A DNA stretch of 50,947 nt from a virus: the IMG/VR virus record IMGVR_UViG_3300042904_000032, positions 1 through 50,947 of that record. The stretch is one strand, 5' to 3'. Below, piece by piece: positions 38,900 through 49,552 of this stretch. The first letter of the stretch is position 1. Every line of letters begins with the position of its first letter. The notes beneath the pieces were generated by a model. It did not search any database, was not told the DNA's origin, and saw only the letters and a program-made list of their open reading frames with translations. Both the position numbers and the translations under genes were made by a program.

Positions 38900-40365
38900 T
38901 GCCGTACTCTAAAACTCCCGAACAAAGTACATATACAACTAAGCGTATTCCTTTAGCGAAGGAGATTAACACTCGTCTTGGCACAACAGCTGTAAAAGAT
39001 GAGGATTTTTTAAACTGCTATATTGAATTAGTTAAGAAACGCTCTGTAGAGGATTCTCGAACCTATGTCACTAAGCGCGCTGGTGCTGAGAGTTTGGTAG
39101 ATAGTCAACAAGCAGCCGCCGTACGTGGTATGCATTATTGGACTGATCGTGGGAAAGTATTATATGCCGTAGGAAATGATATCTATGTGCTTACTCTCTC
39201 TTCCGGTGCAGTGGCCACTATTGCTAATCCGTTTGGAACTACTACAGGTAAAGTTGGCTTTTGTGAATATTTATATGACACAGGTAATGAGCTGATCGTT
39301 GCGACAGATGGTACTACTCTTATTACTATTGATAATGCAAATGCTGTTGTAACTTGTGCTGATGCGGATTTACCAGCACCCCATGTTCCTACGCCAATTT
39401 TTCTTGATGGTTATTTATTCTTAATTAAAACGAATACTAGCGATATTTATAATAGTGATTTAAATGATCCAATGGCCTGGACACCTGGTAATTTAATTAG
39501 TGCAGAAATTGAGGGTGATTGGTTACAAGAACAAGTTAAAATCAATAACTATCTTGTTGTATTTGGTAAAAATACTATTGAATATTTCTGGGATGCAGCA
39601 GTTGAAACAGGTAGCCCTTTACAACGAAATGACAGTGTGGTTAAGCATATTGGCTATATTGGTGGTTTAGCTCGTCATGGTAGATATGTATTTATGGTGG
39701 GTTCTGAGGCACATGGACAATTAGAGGTATATCAATTAGAAGATTTAAAAGTGACTCCCGTAGGTTCTCCCGTTATCAGTCGATATTTAAATAATAGTGG
39801 AGCTACTTTTACTTCAATGCGGGGAAATGTGGTCTCTATTTCTGGTTATAATTTTTATGTTTTATATGCCGGTGATTTAACATATGTGTATGATATTGAG
39901 AATAAATTATGGACTCGCTGGGCATTTCAAGCTGATGATAATTTTCCGATTACTTACGCTGTAAATGTAAAAAAGACCGCAGATTACTATCCAGTATTTG
40001 CTCTTGATCAGGAAACTTCTGAATTGTACAACTTTTCAGACGCTGTCGCTCAAGACGATGGTACAAATTACACAATGTCAGTGGTTACAGAGCCTGTGGA
40101 TTTTGATAGTTTAAATCGAAAAAATATGCATAGGTTAGTCGTCATCGCTGATAGGCCGGATGATACAGCTGAAATAGATGTACAATGGTCCGATGATGAT
40201 TACCAAACGTACACCACAGCACGGACTGTGGATTTAGATCAAAGTTTACCAAGTTTAACCCGTTTAGGTAGTTTTAGACGTCGCGCGTTTAAGTTGTCTT
40301 ATACTGGAGACCAACCTGTTCGACTCCAAGAATTAGAAGTAGATATTAATAGAGGGAATTCTTAA
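38899..40365 (+). CDS. Tail hub protein, P22 gp10-like (DNA stabilisation)
   Basis: A 488-aa beta-propeller-like protein (RGMHYWTDRGKVLYAVGNDIYV, then FGKNTIEYFWDAAVETGSP, and IGGLARHGRYVFMVGSE) similar to packaged-DNA stabilisation protein gp10, which forms the tail hub that closes the head. It follows the gp4-like gene by a TAATG junction. The strong conservation of short repeated blades supports a propeller fold. Confidence 0.85.
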   Translation: MPYSKTPEQSTYTTKRIPLAKEINTRLGTTAVKDEDFLNCYIELVKKRSVEDSRTYVTKRAGAESLVDSQQAAAVRGMHYWTDRGKVLYAVGNDIYVLTLSSGAVATIANPFGTTTGKVGFCEYLYDTGNELIVATDGTTLITIDNANAVVTCADADLPAPHVPTPIFLDGYLFLIKTNTSDIYNSDLNDPMAWTPGNLISAEIEGDWLQEQVKINNYLVVFGKNTIEYFWDAAVETGSPLQRNDSVVKHIGYIGGLARHGRYVFMVGSEAHGQLEVYQLEDLKVTPVGSPVISRYLNNSGATFTSMRGNVVSISGYNFYVLYAGDLTYVYDIENKLWTRWAFQADDNFPITYAVNVKKTADYYPVFALDQETSELYNFSDAVAQDDGTNYTMSVVTEPVDFDSLNRKNMHRLVVIADRPDDTAEIDVQWSDDDYQTYTTARTVDLDQSLPSLTRLGSFRRRAFKLSYTGDQPVRLQELEVDINRGNS

Positions 40366-42347
40366 TGGCTAATACAACTTTCACGTCCGGAACAGTAATT
40401 ACTCCAGAATGGGCTAATGAAGTTAATGACGGGATCTTTTATAGGAATAAATCTTTTCGTGAGTTAGGTGCCGTGGGTGATGGTGTTACTAATGACACCA
40501 CTACAATTCAGGCTATTTTGGATGCCCATCCTGGGGAAATCATTGATGGTGAGGGTCGTACCTACGCCTGTAATGCAGCTATTGTTATTACTGATGATAA
40601 TACCGTGATTCAAAATGCCACCTTTGATTTCAGTACTATGCCCGTGTCTGTGGGTAGTAGCAAATGTTTTGAGATTACTGGGACTCTAGGCACACCCGTG
40701 GCCTTGACGGCTGACACAGAGGAAGGCACCGCTGTTGTGGCTGTAGGTACTACCGCAAGCTTTTCCGTAGATGGCCTAGTGTTCCTCAAATCTACTACAG
40801 TTTGGGACACGTCTACAAACACTACGCATGGTCATTATGCACGTGTTAAGTCAATTGATTCTGCTACACAACTCACACTCCATACTAAAAGTTTACTGGA
40901 TTTCACTACAGCAGCATCGGCCACTATTGCCCCAGTTACTCCTATTCGTAACATTCGATTTAATAATGTAAAAGTTATTGGATCACAATCAAATACTCAA
41001 GTAGGTATTTATATTGCTTATGGTGAAAATGCTTTATTTGATGGGGTACAAATTACTTCAGTAGATTACACTGGTATTGGTTTATATCGTGCATATGCGT
41101 CTATGGTGGTAAATAGTACAGTCAGATTTGCCCGGGATGTAGATAATGCATATGGGGTGGCTGTTTGGGGCGGCTGCATGCATACGACAATTGATAATTT
41201 AATTGGTGAAGATTGTCGACATGCGGTGACTATTGGTGATAATGATGGTTTAAATTGCTTTACCTTAGTTCAAGGAAGTCATGCAATTGGGGCTAAAGAC
41301 TCTGGTTTTGATAGCCATGCTGCATCAATTGGTACTCATTTTATAAATAATATTGTAGAAATGAGTGAGACATTTGTACCGGGAAGTAGTCATGAAGGGA
41401 TGATTATTCAAGGTGCTCATGCTAAATTTGTAGGAAATATCATTAAAGGTGTGTTAAACAACGGTATCCATTATCAGCCTCTAATTCCATCTACTTATGA
41501 TAATGATGTATTAATTGCGGATAATACTATTATTTTAGATGATACAGGTAATGGTTCTGCGGTGGCCGGTATTTATGCGGATATTGAAGCCTCTGATGGA
41601 GGTAATATTGATAGTTTGATTATTCGTAATAATAGTATTCGAGGAGCAGCATCAAATCCAGACGGTTCCCGTACTATTCGTGTTGCTATCAATCGAGCAA
41701 ATAGACAAATTAAAAATGTAATTATTGACGGGAATATAGCAGTTTCATCCGCTACCTTAGAGTCTTTAATTTTCCGTGCTTTTGGTGCATCATCTGTATT
41801 TACAAATATTACTATTACTAATAATCAATTAAAATCTACAACTGATCGTGTATTACGTATTTTAGCAGACGGCGCTTCTTCTACTGTAAGTAATGTTGTA
41901 ATGGCAAATAATCTTCTTGATGGGGGTACTACTGCGGGATTCCAGTGCTCAGGAACAATTACCAATCTTAAAGAACGTGGGACACTGTTTGTGAACGCCA
42001 CTGCGAAATATGATATTACTAGCGACCTCACAAATTATGCGTTTGATACCCGAGATAATGCACCCGTCACTGTGGCTGCCGCTACCTATACAGTGTTACC
42101 CAGTGATGAGGAGATTACAGTGGATAACGCTGGAACTTGTACGGTCACTTTACCTAATGCCACAACTTGTGCCGGTCGCGTATTAGGATTCCGCACAATT
42201 CAAGCTCAAAGTGTAATTAGTGCTTCTTCAAATGTTGTACCCCGCGCTGGCGGGGCAGCAGGAACAGCTATTGTACCAAACACTGATGGTGCGTGGACTA
42301 TGATTAAAAGCGATGGTACTAATTGGCAAATTATTCGGAGTAGTTAA
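40365..42347 (+). CDS. Tailspike with pectate-lyase-type beta-helix
   Basis: A 660-aa protein. The N-terminal TSGTVITPEWANEVND is a short anchor seen in podovirus spikes, followed by FRELGAVGDGVTNDTTTIQAIL, the entry strand of pectate-lyase_3 right-handed helices, and many repeats of asparagine/isoleucine-rich coils (NIRFNNVKVIG, IIRNNSIRG, VIIDGNIAV). The C-terminal part (VTVAAATYTVLPSDEEITVD, then GTCTVTLPNATTCAG) is a separate beta trimerisation-like domain. It probably binds or cleaves the O-antigen or capsule. Starts on ATG 40365, overlapping the stop of gp10. Confidence 0.88.
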   Translation: MANTTFTSGTVITPEWANEVNDGIFYRNKSFRELGAVGDGVTNDTTTIQAILDAHPGEIIDGEGRTYACNAAIVITDDNTVIQNATFDFSTMPVSVGSSKCFEITGTLGTPVALTADTEEGTAVVAVGTTASFSVDGLVFLKSTTVWDTSTNTTHGHYARVKSIDSATQLTLHTKSLLDFTTAASATIAPVTPIRNIRFNNVKVIGSQSNTQVGIYIAYGENALFDGVQITSVDYTGIGLYRAYASMVVNSTVRFARDVDNAYGVAVWGGCMHTTIDNLIGEDCRHAVTIGDNDGLNCFTLVQGSHAIGAKDSGFDSHAASIGTHFINNIVEMSETFVPGSSHEGMIIQGAHAKFVGNIIKGVLNNGIHYQPLIPSTYDNDVLIADNTIILDDTGNGSAVAGIYADIEASDGGNIDSLIIRNNSIRGAASNPDGSRTIRVAINRANRQIKNVIIDGNIAVSSATLESLIFRAFGASSVFTNITITNNQLKSTTDRVLRILADGASSTVSNVVMANNLLDGGTTAGFQCSGTITNLKERGTLFVNATAKYDITSDLTNYAFDTRDNAPVTVAAATYTVLPSDEEITVDNAGTCTVTLPNATTCAGRVLGFRTIQAQSVISASSNVVPRAGGAAGTAIVPNTDGAWTMIKSDGTNWQIIRSS

Positions 42348-42988
42348 TGGTTAAGCTTCCACCATATCCAATTGGTGTTCCTCCTGGTCATTCATATATT
42401 AATGATTGGTATGAGCGGCTTAGATTACTTCTTAATGATTTACCAGCAAATATTGAGCACAATGATTTACAAGGTATTCAAGGGGGTTCAAGTGGTGATT
42501 ATTATCATCTAACTAACACTGAAAGAACAGATCTAACGGATGGTGGAGATAGTGCGGGCCATTATCATGCCGCCGATAGAGCAAGAGCAAATCATACTGG
42601 CACTCAAACCATGGCTACTATTAGTGATTTACCAGTATTGGCCAGTGGTACCTATACACCTACATTAACTAATATTGCTAATCTAGATGCATCCACAGCT
42701 TATCAAGCCCAATATTTAAGGGTGGGTAGTGTTGTTACAGTGAGTGGACGTGTTGATATTGATCCTACTACAACGGCGACATCCACACAATTAGGAATAT
42801 CTTTACCTGTTGCAAGTAATCTAACCAATATTGAAGACCTTGCAGGGACGGCAGCTGCCACAGCCATTGCTAATCAATGTGCTGCAGTGGTAGCAGATAC
42901 AGCAAATAACTATGCCCGTATGCAATGGATTGCTGGGGATACAACAAATAGAGCAATGTACTATACTTTTACTTATGAGGTCATCTAA
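42347..42988 (+). CDS. Tail fibre-like protein (213 aa)
   Basis: A 213-aa protein with collagen-free fibre-like repeats: GDYYHLTNTERTDL, then GHYHAADRARANHTGTQTMATISDLP, motifs widespread in phage tail fibres. The C-terminal half is beta-rich (VVTVSGRVDIDPTTTATST) and resembles a fibre tip or a receptor-binding domain. It is encoded right after the tailspike with TAATG coupling. Confidence 0.82.
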   Translation: MVKLPPYPIGVPPGHSYINDWYERLRLLLNDLPANIEHNDLQGIQGGSSGDYYHLTNTERTDLTDGGDSAGHYHAADRARANHTGTQTMATISDLPVLASGTYTPTLTNIANLDASTAYQAQYLRVGSVVTVSGRVDIDPTTTATSTQLGISLPVASNLTNIEDLAGTAAATAIANQCAAVVADTANNYARMQWIAGDTTNRAMYYTFTYEVI

Positions 42989-44256
42989 TGAGTCTTAAAA
43001 ATCAAGCAAAGAAAGTCCAGAAAGCTGGCCATAAGAACACACCGCAGGACTCAGTGCTTGCTCACATTAACCCAGACGAGGCTCGACTATTAAAAGCTTT
43101 GGGAGGCTCTGGCAGGAAAGATCCTAAAACTGGTCTACGCCATTTTGATGGTTGGGGTGGGGACGGAGGCGGTGGAGATGCTGGTGCAGGCGGGAGTGGG
43201 GATGGTGGTAATTCAGGATCTTCCGGCTGGGGCGGTGAGCCCGGTGGTGACCGTGGGGATGGCGGCATTGGTATGGGTGACGGATACGGGGGTGACGCGG
43301 GCAGTTATGGAGATAGTCTCTCTTTTGAGGGCTCATTCACACCAGACAACTCCTTTACCTCCGGTGAAGGTGCAATGGGTATGGGAGACTTTAATAGTTC
43401 CTTTGGTGACTATGGTGCTGCACATGGAGATATTAACACATATGGTGAATCCCCTGAAGGCCCAGGTAACAGTGATTTCTTCTCCCGTCTTGCACGTTTT
43501 ACAAAGAACTTAGCCGTTAATAAGGCCATTGGCGCTGTGACACAATCTAATCCAGTGTTAGGTATGATGGCTCCTATGGCGATGACTGCGATCAATGCCC
43601 ATAATCAAACACCTGTCGGACAACAGGTGGCTGGTTCCATTGCACAGGCCATGCTAGGGCCTTTGGGAGCTATTCCAGGTATTGCTAATATGTTTGGTGC
43701 AAACATTCCGTCTATTGGTCAGTCTATTGGACAAGCCAATTTAGATTATAAGGGCGAAGCCCCTGGTACCACAGGATTGTCTGGTCAAAATCAAGGTCAA
43801 GGGCAGGGTGGTACTAGTATGTTTGATTCCGTATTAAACGGAGCTGCTACAGGTTATGGACTCTATAATATGTATAAAGCCGGTCAGCAGAATAATGATC
43901 AGGCAAATAGTCTTGCTAATATGTTCTCCCAGAATAGTCCTTATGCCACTCAACTCCGCCAGCAACTTGCCCGCCGTGACGCTGCCGCTGGTCGGCGTAG
44001 TCAATATGGACCACGCGAAGTAGAACTACAGGCAAAGCTTGCTCAGATGGCTGGACAAATGGCCCCACATCAAATGGCCGCTAGAAATGCTGGTAATCAG
44101 AATATGATGCAAATGTTAGGTATGCTCACCAGTGCTAATAAGATGGGTGTGTTTGATCCAGTGAAGAATTATTTAGGTGGAATGTTCTCTAGTAATAGTA
44201 CCCCTGAATATACTTCTTCTGGTGACACTTATGATGCGTATGATTTTGGAGGTTAA
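42988..44256 (+). CDS. Glycine-rich internal virion protein (422 aa)
   Basis: A 422-aa protein: an N-terminal basic part, then a long glycine/aspartate/serine-rich segment (residues 50-160) with DGGGGDAGAGGSGDGGN type low complexity, a hydrophobic part (NKAIGAVTQSNPVLGMMAPMAMTAIN), and a glutamine-rich helical C-terminus (LAQMAGQMAPHQMAARN). This architecture is typical of ejection or internal core proteins of podoviruses that cross the host membrane on DNA entry. Specific role unknown. Confidence 0.72.
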   Translation: MSLKNQAKKVQKAGHKNTPQDSVLAHINPDEARLLKALGGSGRKDPKTGLRHFDGWGGDGGGGDAGAGGSGDGGNSGSSGWGGEPGGDRGDGGIGMGDGYGGDAGSYGDSLSFEGSFTPDNSFTSGEGAMGMGDFNSSFGDYGAAHGDINTYGESPEGPGNSDFFSRLARFTKNLAVNKAIGAVTQSNPVLGMMAPMAMTAINAHNQTPVGQQVAGSIAQAMLGPLGAIPGIANMFGANIPSIGQSIGQANLDYKGEAPGTTGLSGQNQGQGQGGTSMFDSVLNGAATGYGLYNMYKAGQQNNDQANSLANMFSQNSPYATQLRQQLARRDAAAGRRSQYGPREVELQAKLAQMAGQMAPHQMAARNAGNQNMMQMLGMLTSANKMGVFDPVKNYLGGMFSSNSTPEYTSSGDTYDAYDFGG

Positions 44257-44258
44257 TC

Positions 44259-45206
44259 GTGGCTAATCTAGCAACAATGTTCCCACAAGTGGATATGAAT
44301 CAATTGGGTCCAGTGGGCGGAATGATGCTTGGAGACATGTTTAATATTGCAAAACAAAATAATAATATTAATCAACAATCAGCATTAGCGTCAGAACAGC
44401 GGAATCAGGAAATGCATCCCTTGGATATGGGCTTTAAACAAGCTCAAACTGGGTATCAAGATGCTCTTTCTAGGAATACTAATGCTCAGGCAGATAAGTC
44501 TATTTGGGACCTAGAACAAGACAAGCGTCTTGCTGAACCTAAATATCAATCTGAATTAGCTAAGCTACAGGCCTCTACTTCTGAGGCGGAGGTTAAGCAA
44601 GCTCATGCAAAAATTGAGCAGCAACTCATGTCTAAAGATCCCACTATCCGGAAACAGGCTGAGGGTATGTACAAGGCTACGGGGGATATGCTTAAACTCT
44701 ATGAAAAAGCCCGCTTAGAAAAAGATCAGGCTGTAACTGTGGCTGGGATGAACGCTGCTGCGGCTAAAGACCGTGCTTCTAATGCGGCTGCTCCTAGACT
44801 TCCACGTACAAATCAAGAAGGTTTGCAATATTGGATGTGGCAAGCAGCTAATACTACTGATCCAGCAGAGCAACAATATGCTGTGGCTATGGCTGAGCAG
44901 ATTAAACGTATTATGATGGAAACAAGCAATGCTCGTGCCCCCCAATATGTTGTGCCTGGAAGTCAGAATTTACAAGTAAATCCCAATGCTCCAGGAACTA
45001 ATACACCAATTACAGTGCCTCAGAAACCAGGGGTAACCCTTCCTCAAGATGGTGCTACAGCGGGTAGACCTGCTCGCCAGGAGGCAGCTAATAAGCCCCA
45101 GGCCCGATCAGGTTATGTAGTAGTTTATAAGAATGGAAAGCCAGTAGGTCAAGTACCACAAGGACAAGCAGAGTTAGCTAAGAAACAAGGATATACGTTA
45201 GAATAA
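44259..45206 (+). CDS. Internal virion protein (315 aa)
   Basis: A 315-aa glutamine/alanine/lysine-rich helical protein (QSALASEQRNQEMHPLDMGF, and ELAKLQASTSEAEVKQAHAKI), ending in a short beta tail (GYVVVYKNGKPVGQVPQGQAEL). It starts at GTG 44259 two bases after the previous gene and is followed by the 1259-aa protein, the usual three-gene ejection-protein set. Confidence 0.7.
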   Translation: MANLATMFPQVDMNQLGPVGGMMLGDMFNIAKQNNNINQQSALASEQRNQEMHPLDMGFKQAQTGYQDALSRNTNAQADKSIWDLEQDKRLAEPKYQSELAKLQASTSEAEVKQAHAKIEQQLMSKDPTIRKQAEGMYKATGDMLKLYEKARLEKDQAVTVAGMNAAAAKDRASNAAAPRLPRTNQEGLQYWMWQAANTTDPAEQQYAVAMAEQIKRIMMETSNARAPQYVVPGSQNLQVNPNAPGTNTPITVPQKPGVTLPQDGATAGRPARQEAANKPQARSGYVVVYKNGKPVGQVPQGQAELAKKQGYTLE

Positions 45207-45207
45207 A

Positions 45208-48200
45208 ATGGACAAACTTCAATTAGAGCCATTAGACATTGAGCCCCTAGACACTGGGGCTCTTTCCATTATTCCATTAGACGAGGAGAAAGAGAAAGCT
45301 TCGATTGGTGAGAATATCTACTCATCTTTTGCTGATGTCGGTAATACGGTCGACAAGGCTTGGTCCGGGCTAGCCGGCGCTTTAGCTGGTATGTTTGATC
45401 AAGATGAAGCCGATGATATTTACAAGAATCTACAAGACCGTGTAAAAACTCGTCAGCAAATGTCCAATCCCCAGAATAAAGAACGTTCTTTTAGTGGGAA
45501 GGTGGGAGGTGCTCTAGCCACTCTCCCAATGCAGATGCTGTCTTTCCCTCTTTCTCCGTTTGAAACTGGTCAAACAATGATTGATAAAGGGGAAACTCTC
45601 CCACGTGCTTTAGCTGGTACAGGTATTGATACAGTTGGTAATATGGTGGGAGTTGCTCTCCCTGGGAATGTGGGTAAAACTCTTCCAGGAAAGATTGCCT
45701 CAGGAGCAGCTATTAATGCTGCCCAAGATACAGCTGTACGAGCCGGGATCTCCAGCATGGCACAAAATCCAGCTACACAAGAAGCTCTTGGGCCTTCCCT
45801 GGAATCTGCTGCTATTTCTGGCCTTATTGGTGGAGGTTTAGGGGCCTTAGGGGGCCGTTCTACCCCCGATGAATACTCCCCTACACAGAGACCTGTAGAA
45901 ACGCCTGTAGAGCCTTCTAGGCCCCTTCCTGGGCCTACGGAACAGCTCCCTCTCCTAGACCTAGAGAACCAGGGCTTAATGGCCAATCCTTATGGGGCTA
46001 ACATAGGGGATTGGAGAATAGATGAGAATGGTGTGCCTGTTCGCATTGATCTGTCTATGGATCTACAAAATGTGCAGGAACCCTTACAAATGCATTTATG
46101 GGGAGATGAAGCTCAACCTCGTATTGATCCTATTGGGCAAGCTGCCACTTTAGCTGATGGTATTAGGCAGTTTGAAGAACAACCAATGCAAGGAGGCATT
46201 CCTCTAACGCAGGCCATCGATATGATGCCACCTGGTGAAGCCAGAACTACTGGTTTAAATATGCTCCGTCATATGGTGGAACCTAGCGGCGAGCTTCAGG
46301 GAGCTATTGCAGAGGCTAATAGGGCGGCTGGATCCGCTAGATTACCTTCTATGGGAACCTGGAATGGGGAAGTTAAACAAGACTCTCCGGCTACGCCCAT
46401 TGCACCAGAAACGATCCTAGCCAAAACTGAACGTGCCCAAAAGGCTTCAGCTATTGGCCTGGAAAACACCCCGTATCATCGGGTGGCTACACGTGAAGAA
46501 GCTTTAGCTGGTGTAAATAAGTCCACTGATATGTCAGCTATGGGAGCCAGTAACTTCCGTTCTGGGACTGAAGCGGTTGTACGGACCAATGTAAAGAATA
46601 AACCCTTAAACTATGTACGTAATGTTTTTCAAGAAGGTAGGAATGCTGCTGAGCGTCTGAGTAAGGAGTATATCACAGCCCCTAAGACTGGGCTGGTCGC
46701 TACTATTAAAGCCCTTTCTCCACAAGAGAAGGCGGATTTAGCGGGAGTCTTAAAAGATCTTTCAGATAGGCAATTAGAATTCACTCCGGAATTGGCCCAA
46801 CAATTACATCTAACTCCTAAGCAAATTGCTGCTGCTGAAGCGGCCTATAAGGCCCTGGAAGCACGTTATGTGTCTGCCTCAGATGCAATGATGTCTATGG
46901 GGTTTGAGCCATTTAAGCCACGCAAGGGGTACATGCCCGCTATGTTTGACGGGGCTTATCTGTCGTTCATTGGTAAGTATGACAAAGATGGTAAGTTTAT
47001 TACCACGGGTATTGCTCAATCTGACACTGCGTGGGGTTTAAAGAAAGCTGTAGAGAAATATAAATCTCTGGGTCCGGATTATCAAGTAGAACTCAAGCAG
47101 CCAAAACGCCAGCTTAAAGAGGGGACTATTCAAGGTAAGTCTTATAATGGTTTTAATGATCTTGTTGCGCGGCTAGCAGAGATTGATCCTAAATTTGCAG
47201 ACGCTAAGAAGATTGTAGACCAGCATACTGCTGATCAAGTTAAAGCACTCTATCGATATGACGTACATGAACTCAAAAAGAACAATGTGAAAGGCTCCCT
47301 TGGTGATCGACCCTGGCTCTCTAAGAGAGAGAATGCTGATCAATTCTTTGATGCAATCATTGATTATGCTGAGCAAGGCTATCGCTATGACAGCATGCAG
47401 AAGCCTTTGAATGAACTTGGTGCTCTAGTATCTGATCCTAAGATGAATGCAGATATGCCTAACACTGTGACATATCTAAATAAATATAAGGATCATATTA
47501 CTGGTCATGGGCTCAATGCTGTGGGTGCTTTGAGCAATTCTATTGTAAATAAGGTGAGTATGGGATTCTCTCCTAGACTTCCCACCAAGGCTGTGCAGGC
47601 TCTGGCTAATGTGTCATCTAGTCTGATGATGGGTTTCTTTAACATTGGCTTTGCCGGCATGCAGCTTACCCAATATCTAACATCAGGTGTACCCGAAGCT
47701 ATGGCTATTAGAGCTAGTTTAGGACTGGAACCAGAAGCTGTATCTAAGACTATGGCTCTCACAGGCCCTTACACCGCTCTTATGGCACTTGGTAAAAGAG
47801 ATCTTGTGCCCCCTCATTTAGCACACGCGTACGATTGGGCACATAAGAATGGGATGTTTGATTATTCGGAAGCGGAACTTGCTCATGAAGTGAACAAGTC
47901 AAAAGGACGTATTGTAGCGGGGAAGATTATCAATGCTCCAATCATCTACAGCGAGAAGATGACGCGACCCCCATTATTTATGGCCTTCGTTGATATGTTC
48001 AACAAAGCCGGATATAAGGGAGAAGATGCCTTATTGCGGGCACAGGAAGCAACTGATTATGCAATGGTGAATTACCATGCAGATGAGCGGCCTGGAATCT
48101 ATCAGGCCATGGGAAGTGTGGGACAAATGCTAGGTGCTCTAACTACCTATAAGCATAATTTCATTGAGCAACAAACAAGTCGTATTATTAATGCTAAACA

Positions 48201-48987
48201 ACACCCAGCGGCCTTAGCCGCCACATTGGGAATGGTGTTTGGGTTGTATGGTATTGCTGGTATGGCAGGCTATCAGGAACTAAGCCAAATCTCAGAGGAA
48301 TTGCTAGGTAAGTCCATCCGTGAGCTTATCATGGAAGATCCTACCAAATCTAATGCCCTGCTTGATGGTGTGGCTAGTTGGTACAGCGGTATTGACATTC
48401 AAAGTCGACTAAGCCAATCCAGCATGTTTCCCGATAGTCCCCTGTCTGCTGCACCTCACGTAGCTAATACTGCTCGTATCTTAGGAGCTGCCGTTGAGGC
48501 GGGTAAGAATCGGGATGAGGCGTCTTGGAACAAGTTAGCCTCAGCAGCTATGCCCACATCAGCACGTCATATCTTTGAAGATACTATGTTAACTGATGAG
48601 CAAGGTAATGTCCGGGATTTCACTGGTAAGCTAAAGACTGAGCAACCACGCAATGAAGCAGAACGCACGGTAAAGAGAGTCACCGGTATGGCGCCCTTAC
48701 GGGAACGTATTGATCGGGACACTCTCTGGACCCAAAGACAACGGAGTATGGATAACCAACAAAAGATGAAAGATCTTTCTAAGCAATTTGAAGCCGCTAT
48801 TGTTCTTGGCGGGGATGTTAATAAACTGGTGCAGGAATATGCTACTTTAGGTGGAGATCCTCAACAACTCTTAAGCCGCATCCCTGAGATTATTCAACAA
48901 GCTAACATGACCCCAAAGCAAAGAGCCCAAGGTGTTCCCTCAGGCTCTCTACAAAGTTTACAACGGTTTAATGAATACAACCCATGA
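45208..48987 (+). CDS. Large internal (ejection) virion protein (1259 aa)
   Basis: The largest late internal protein. The N-terminus is acidic with LxPLD repeats (QLEPLDIEPLDTGALSIIPLD). It holds Ala/Gly-rich hydrophobic segments (ATLPMQMLSFPLSP, LTQYLTSGVPEAMAIR, LAATLGMVFGLYGIAGMAG) and long helices. No lysozyme or transglycosylase motif was seen, although such activities occur in comparable proteins. It probably forms the channel for DNA ejection (inference from location between internal proteins and endolysin). Confidence 0.72.
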   Translation: MDKLQLEPLDIEPLDTGALSIIPLDEEKEKASIGENIYSSFADVGNTVDKAWSGLAGALAGMFDQDEADDIYKNLQDRVKTRQQMSNPQNKERSFSGKVGGALATLPMQMLSFPLSPFETGQTMIDKGETLPRALAGTGIDTVGNMVGVALPGNVGKTLPGKIASGAAINAAQDTAVRAGISSMAQNPATQEALGPSLESAAISGLIGGGLGALGGRSTPDEYSPTQRPVETPVEPSRPLPGPTEQLPLLDLENQGLMANPYGANIGDWRIDENGVPVRIDLSMDLQNVQEPLQMHLWGDEAQPRIDPIGQAATLADGIRQFEEQPMQGGIPLTQAIDMMPPGEARTTGLNMLRHMVEPSGELQGAIAEANRAAGSARLPSMGTWNGEVKQDSPATPIAPETILAKTERAQKASAIGLENTPYHRVATREEALAGVNKSTDMSAMGASNFRSGTEAVVRTNVKNKPLNYVRNVFQEGRNAAERLSKEYITAPKTGLVATIKALSPQEKADLAGVLKDLSDRQLEFTPELAQQLHLTPKQIAAAEAAYKALEARYVSASDAMMSMGFEPFKPRKGYMPAMFDGAYLSFIGKYDKDGKFITTGIAQSDTAWGLKKAVEKYKSLGPDYQVELKQPKRQLKEGTIQGKSYNGFNDLVARLAEIDPKFADAKKIVDQHTADQVKALYRYDVHELKKNNVKGSLGDRPWLSKRENADQFFDAIIDYAEQGYRYDSMQKPLNELGALVSDPKMNADMPNTVTYLNKYKDHITGHGLNAVGALSNSIVNKVSMGFSPRLPTKAVQALANVSSSLMMGFFNIGFAGMQLTQYLTSGVPEAMAIRASLGLEPEAVSKTMALTGPYTALMALGKRDLVPPHLAHAYDWAHKNGMFDYSEAELAHEVNKSKGRIVAGKIINAPIIYSEKMTRPPLFMAFVDMFNKAGYKGEDALLRAQEATDYAMVNYHADERPGIYQAMGSVGQMLGALTTYKHNFIEQQTSRIINAKQHPAALAATLGMVFGLYGIAGMAGYQELSQISEELLGKSIRELIMEDPTKSNALLDGVASWYSGIDIQSRLSQSSMFPDSPLSAAPHVANTARILGAAVEAGKNRDEASWNKLASAAMPTSARHIFEDTMLTDEQGNVRDFTGKLKTEQPRNEAERTVKRVTGMAPLRERIDRDTLWTQRQRSMDNQQKMKDLSKQFEAAIVLGGDVNKLVQEYATLGGDPQQLLSRIPEIIQQANMTPKQRAQGVPSGSLQSLQRFNEYNP

Positions 48988-49532
48988 TTACTCTAAAGCA
49001 ACTTCAGCATGTTTATAAGGAAGCACCTCTCGCGAGATTGCAGACATTTCTGCCATTGCTGATTGAAACAATGACTCAATATGAAATAAACACTCCCCAA
49101 CGGATGAGAATGTTCCTTGCTCAGATAGGGCATGAATCTGGGCAGTTGTGTTATACTGAAGAGTTAGCGAGTGGTAGCGATTATGAGGGCCGGAAGGATC
49201 TTGGAAATGATGTTCCAGGTGACGGTGTACGCTACAAGGGAAGGGGTTTAATCCAATTAACTGGGCGAACGAACTATCAACTAGCGAGTATGGGTCTGGA
49301 TATTGATTTGGTTGATAAGCCAGAAACCCTATCTCAACCGCAATACGCGGCCCTGTCGGCTGGTTGGTTTTGGAAAAATAATAACTTAAATACATTATGT
49401 GACTCCGGACAGTTTAAAGAACTGTCCTATAGAATTAATGGTAGGAAAAAGAAGGTTAACGGGGTTATGCCTGATCCAAATGGTTATGCAGATAGGTACA
49501 AACTCTATCAGCGAGCTTGCGAAGTCATTTAG
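48984..49532 (+). CDS. Endolysin, GH19 chitinase-like
   Basis: A 182-aa protein of the GH19 family used by phages as peptidoglycan lysozyme. Motifs: FLAQIGHESGQLCYTEEL (E51 as proton donor, E59 or E60 second acid) and GRGLIQLTGRTNYQLAS, WFWKNNNLNTL and YRINGRKKKVNG. No signal peptide is visible, so a holin is required. It is the last gene of the rightward block, just before the bidirectional terminator. It overlaps the previous gene's stop by 4 nt. Confidence 0.93.
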   Translation: MITLKQLQHVYKEAPLARLQTFLPLLIETMTQYEINTPQRMRMFLAQIGHESGQLCYTEELASGSDYEGRKDLGNDVPGDGVRYKGRGLIQLTGRTNYQLASMGLDIDLVDKPETLSQPQYAALSAGWFWKNNNLNTLCDSGQFKELSYRINGRKKKVNGVMPDPNGYADRYKLYQRACEVI

Positions 49533-49552
49533 CACTATCGTTCGCTAAATGT

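Noticed and set aside
43124-43336. Histidine/arginine/proline-rich minus frame
   Set aside because: It is the mirror of the glycine/aspartate-rich low-complexity region of the internal virion protein.
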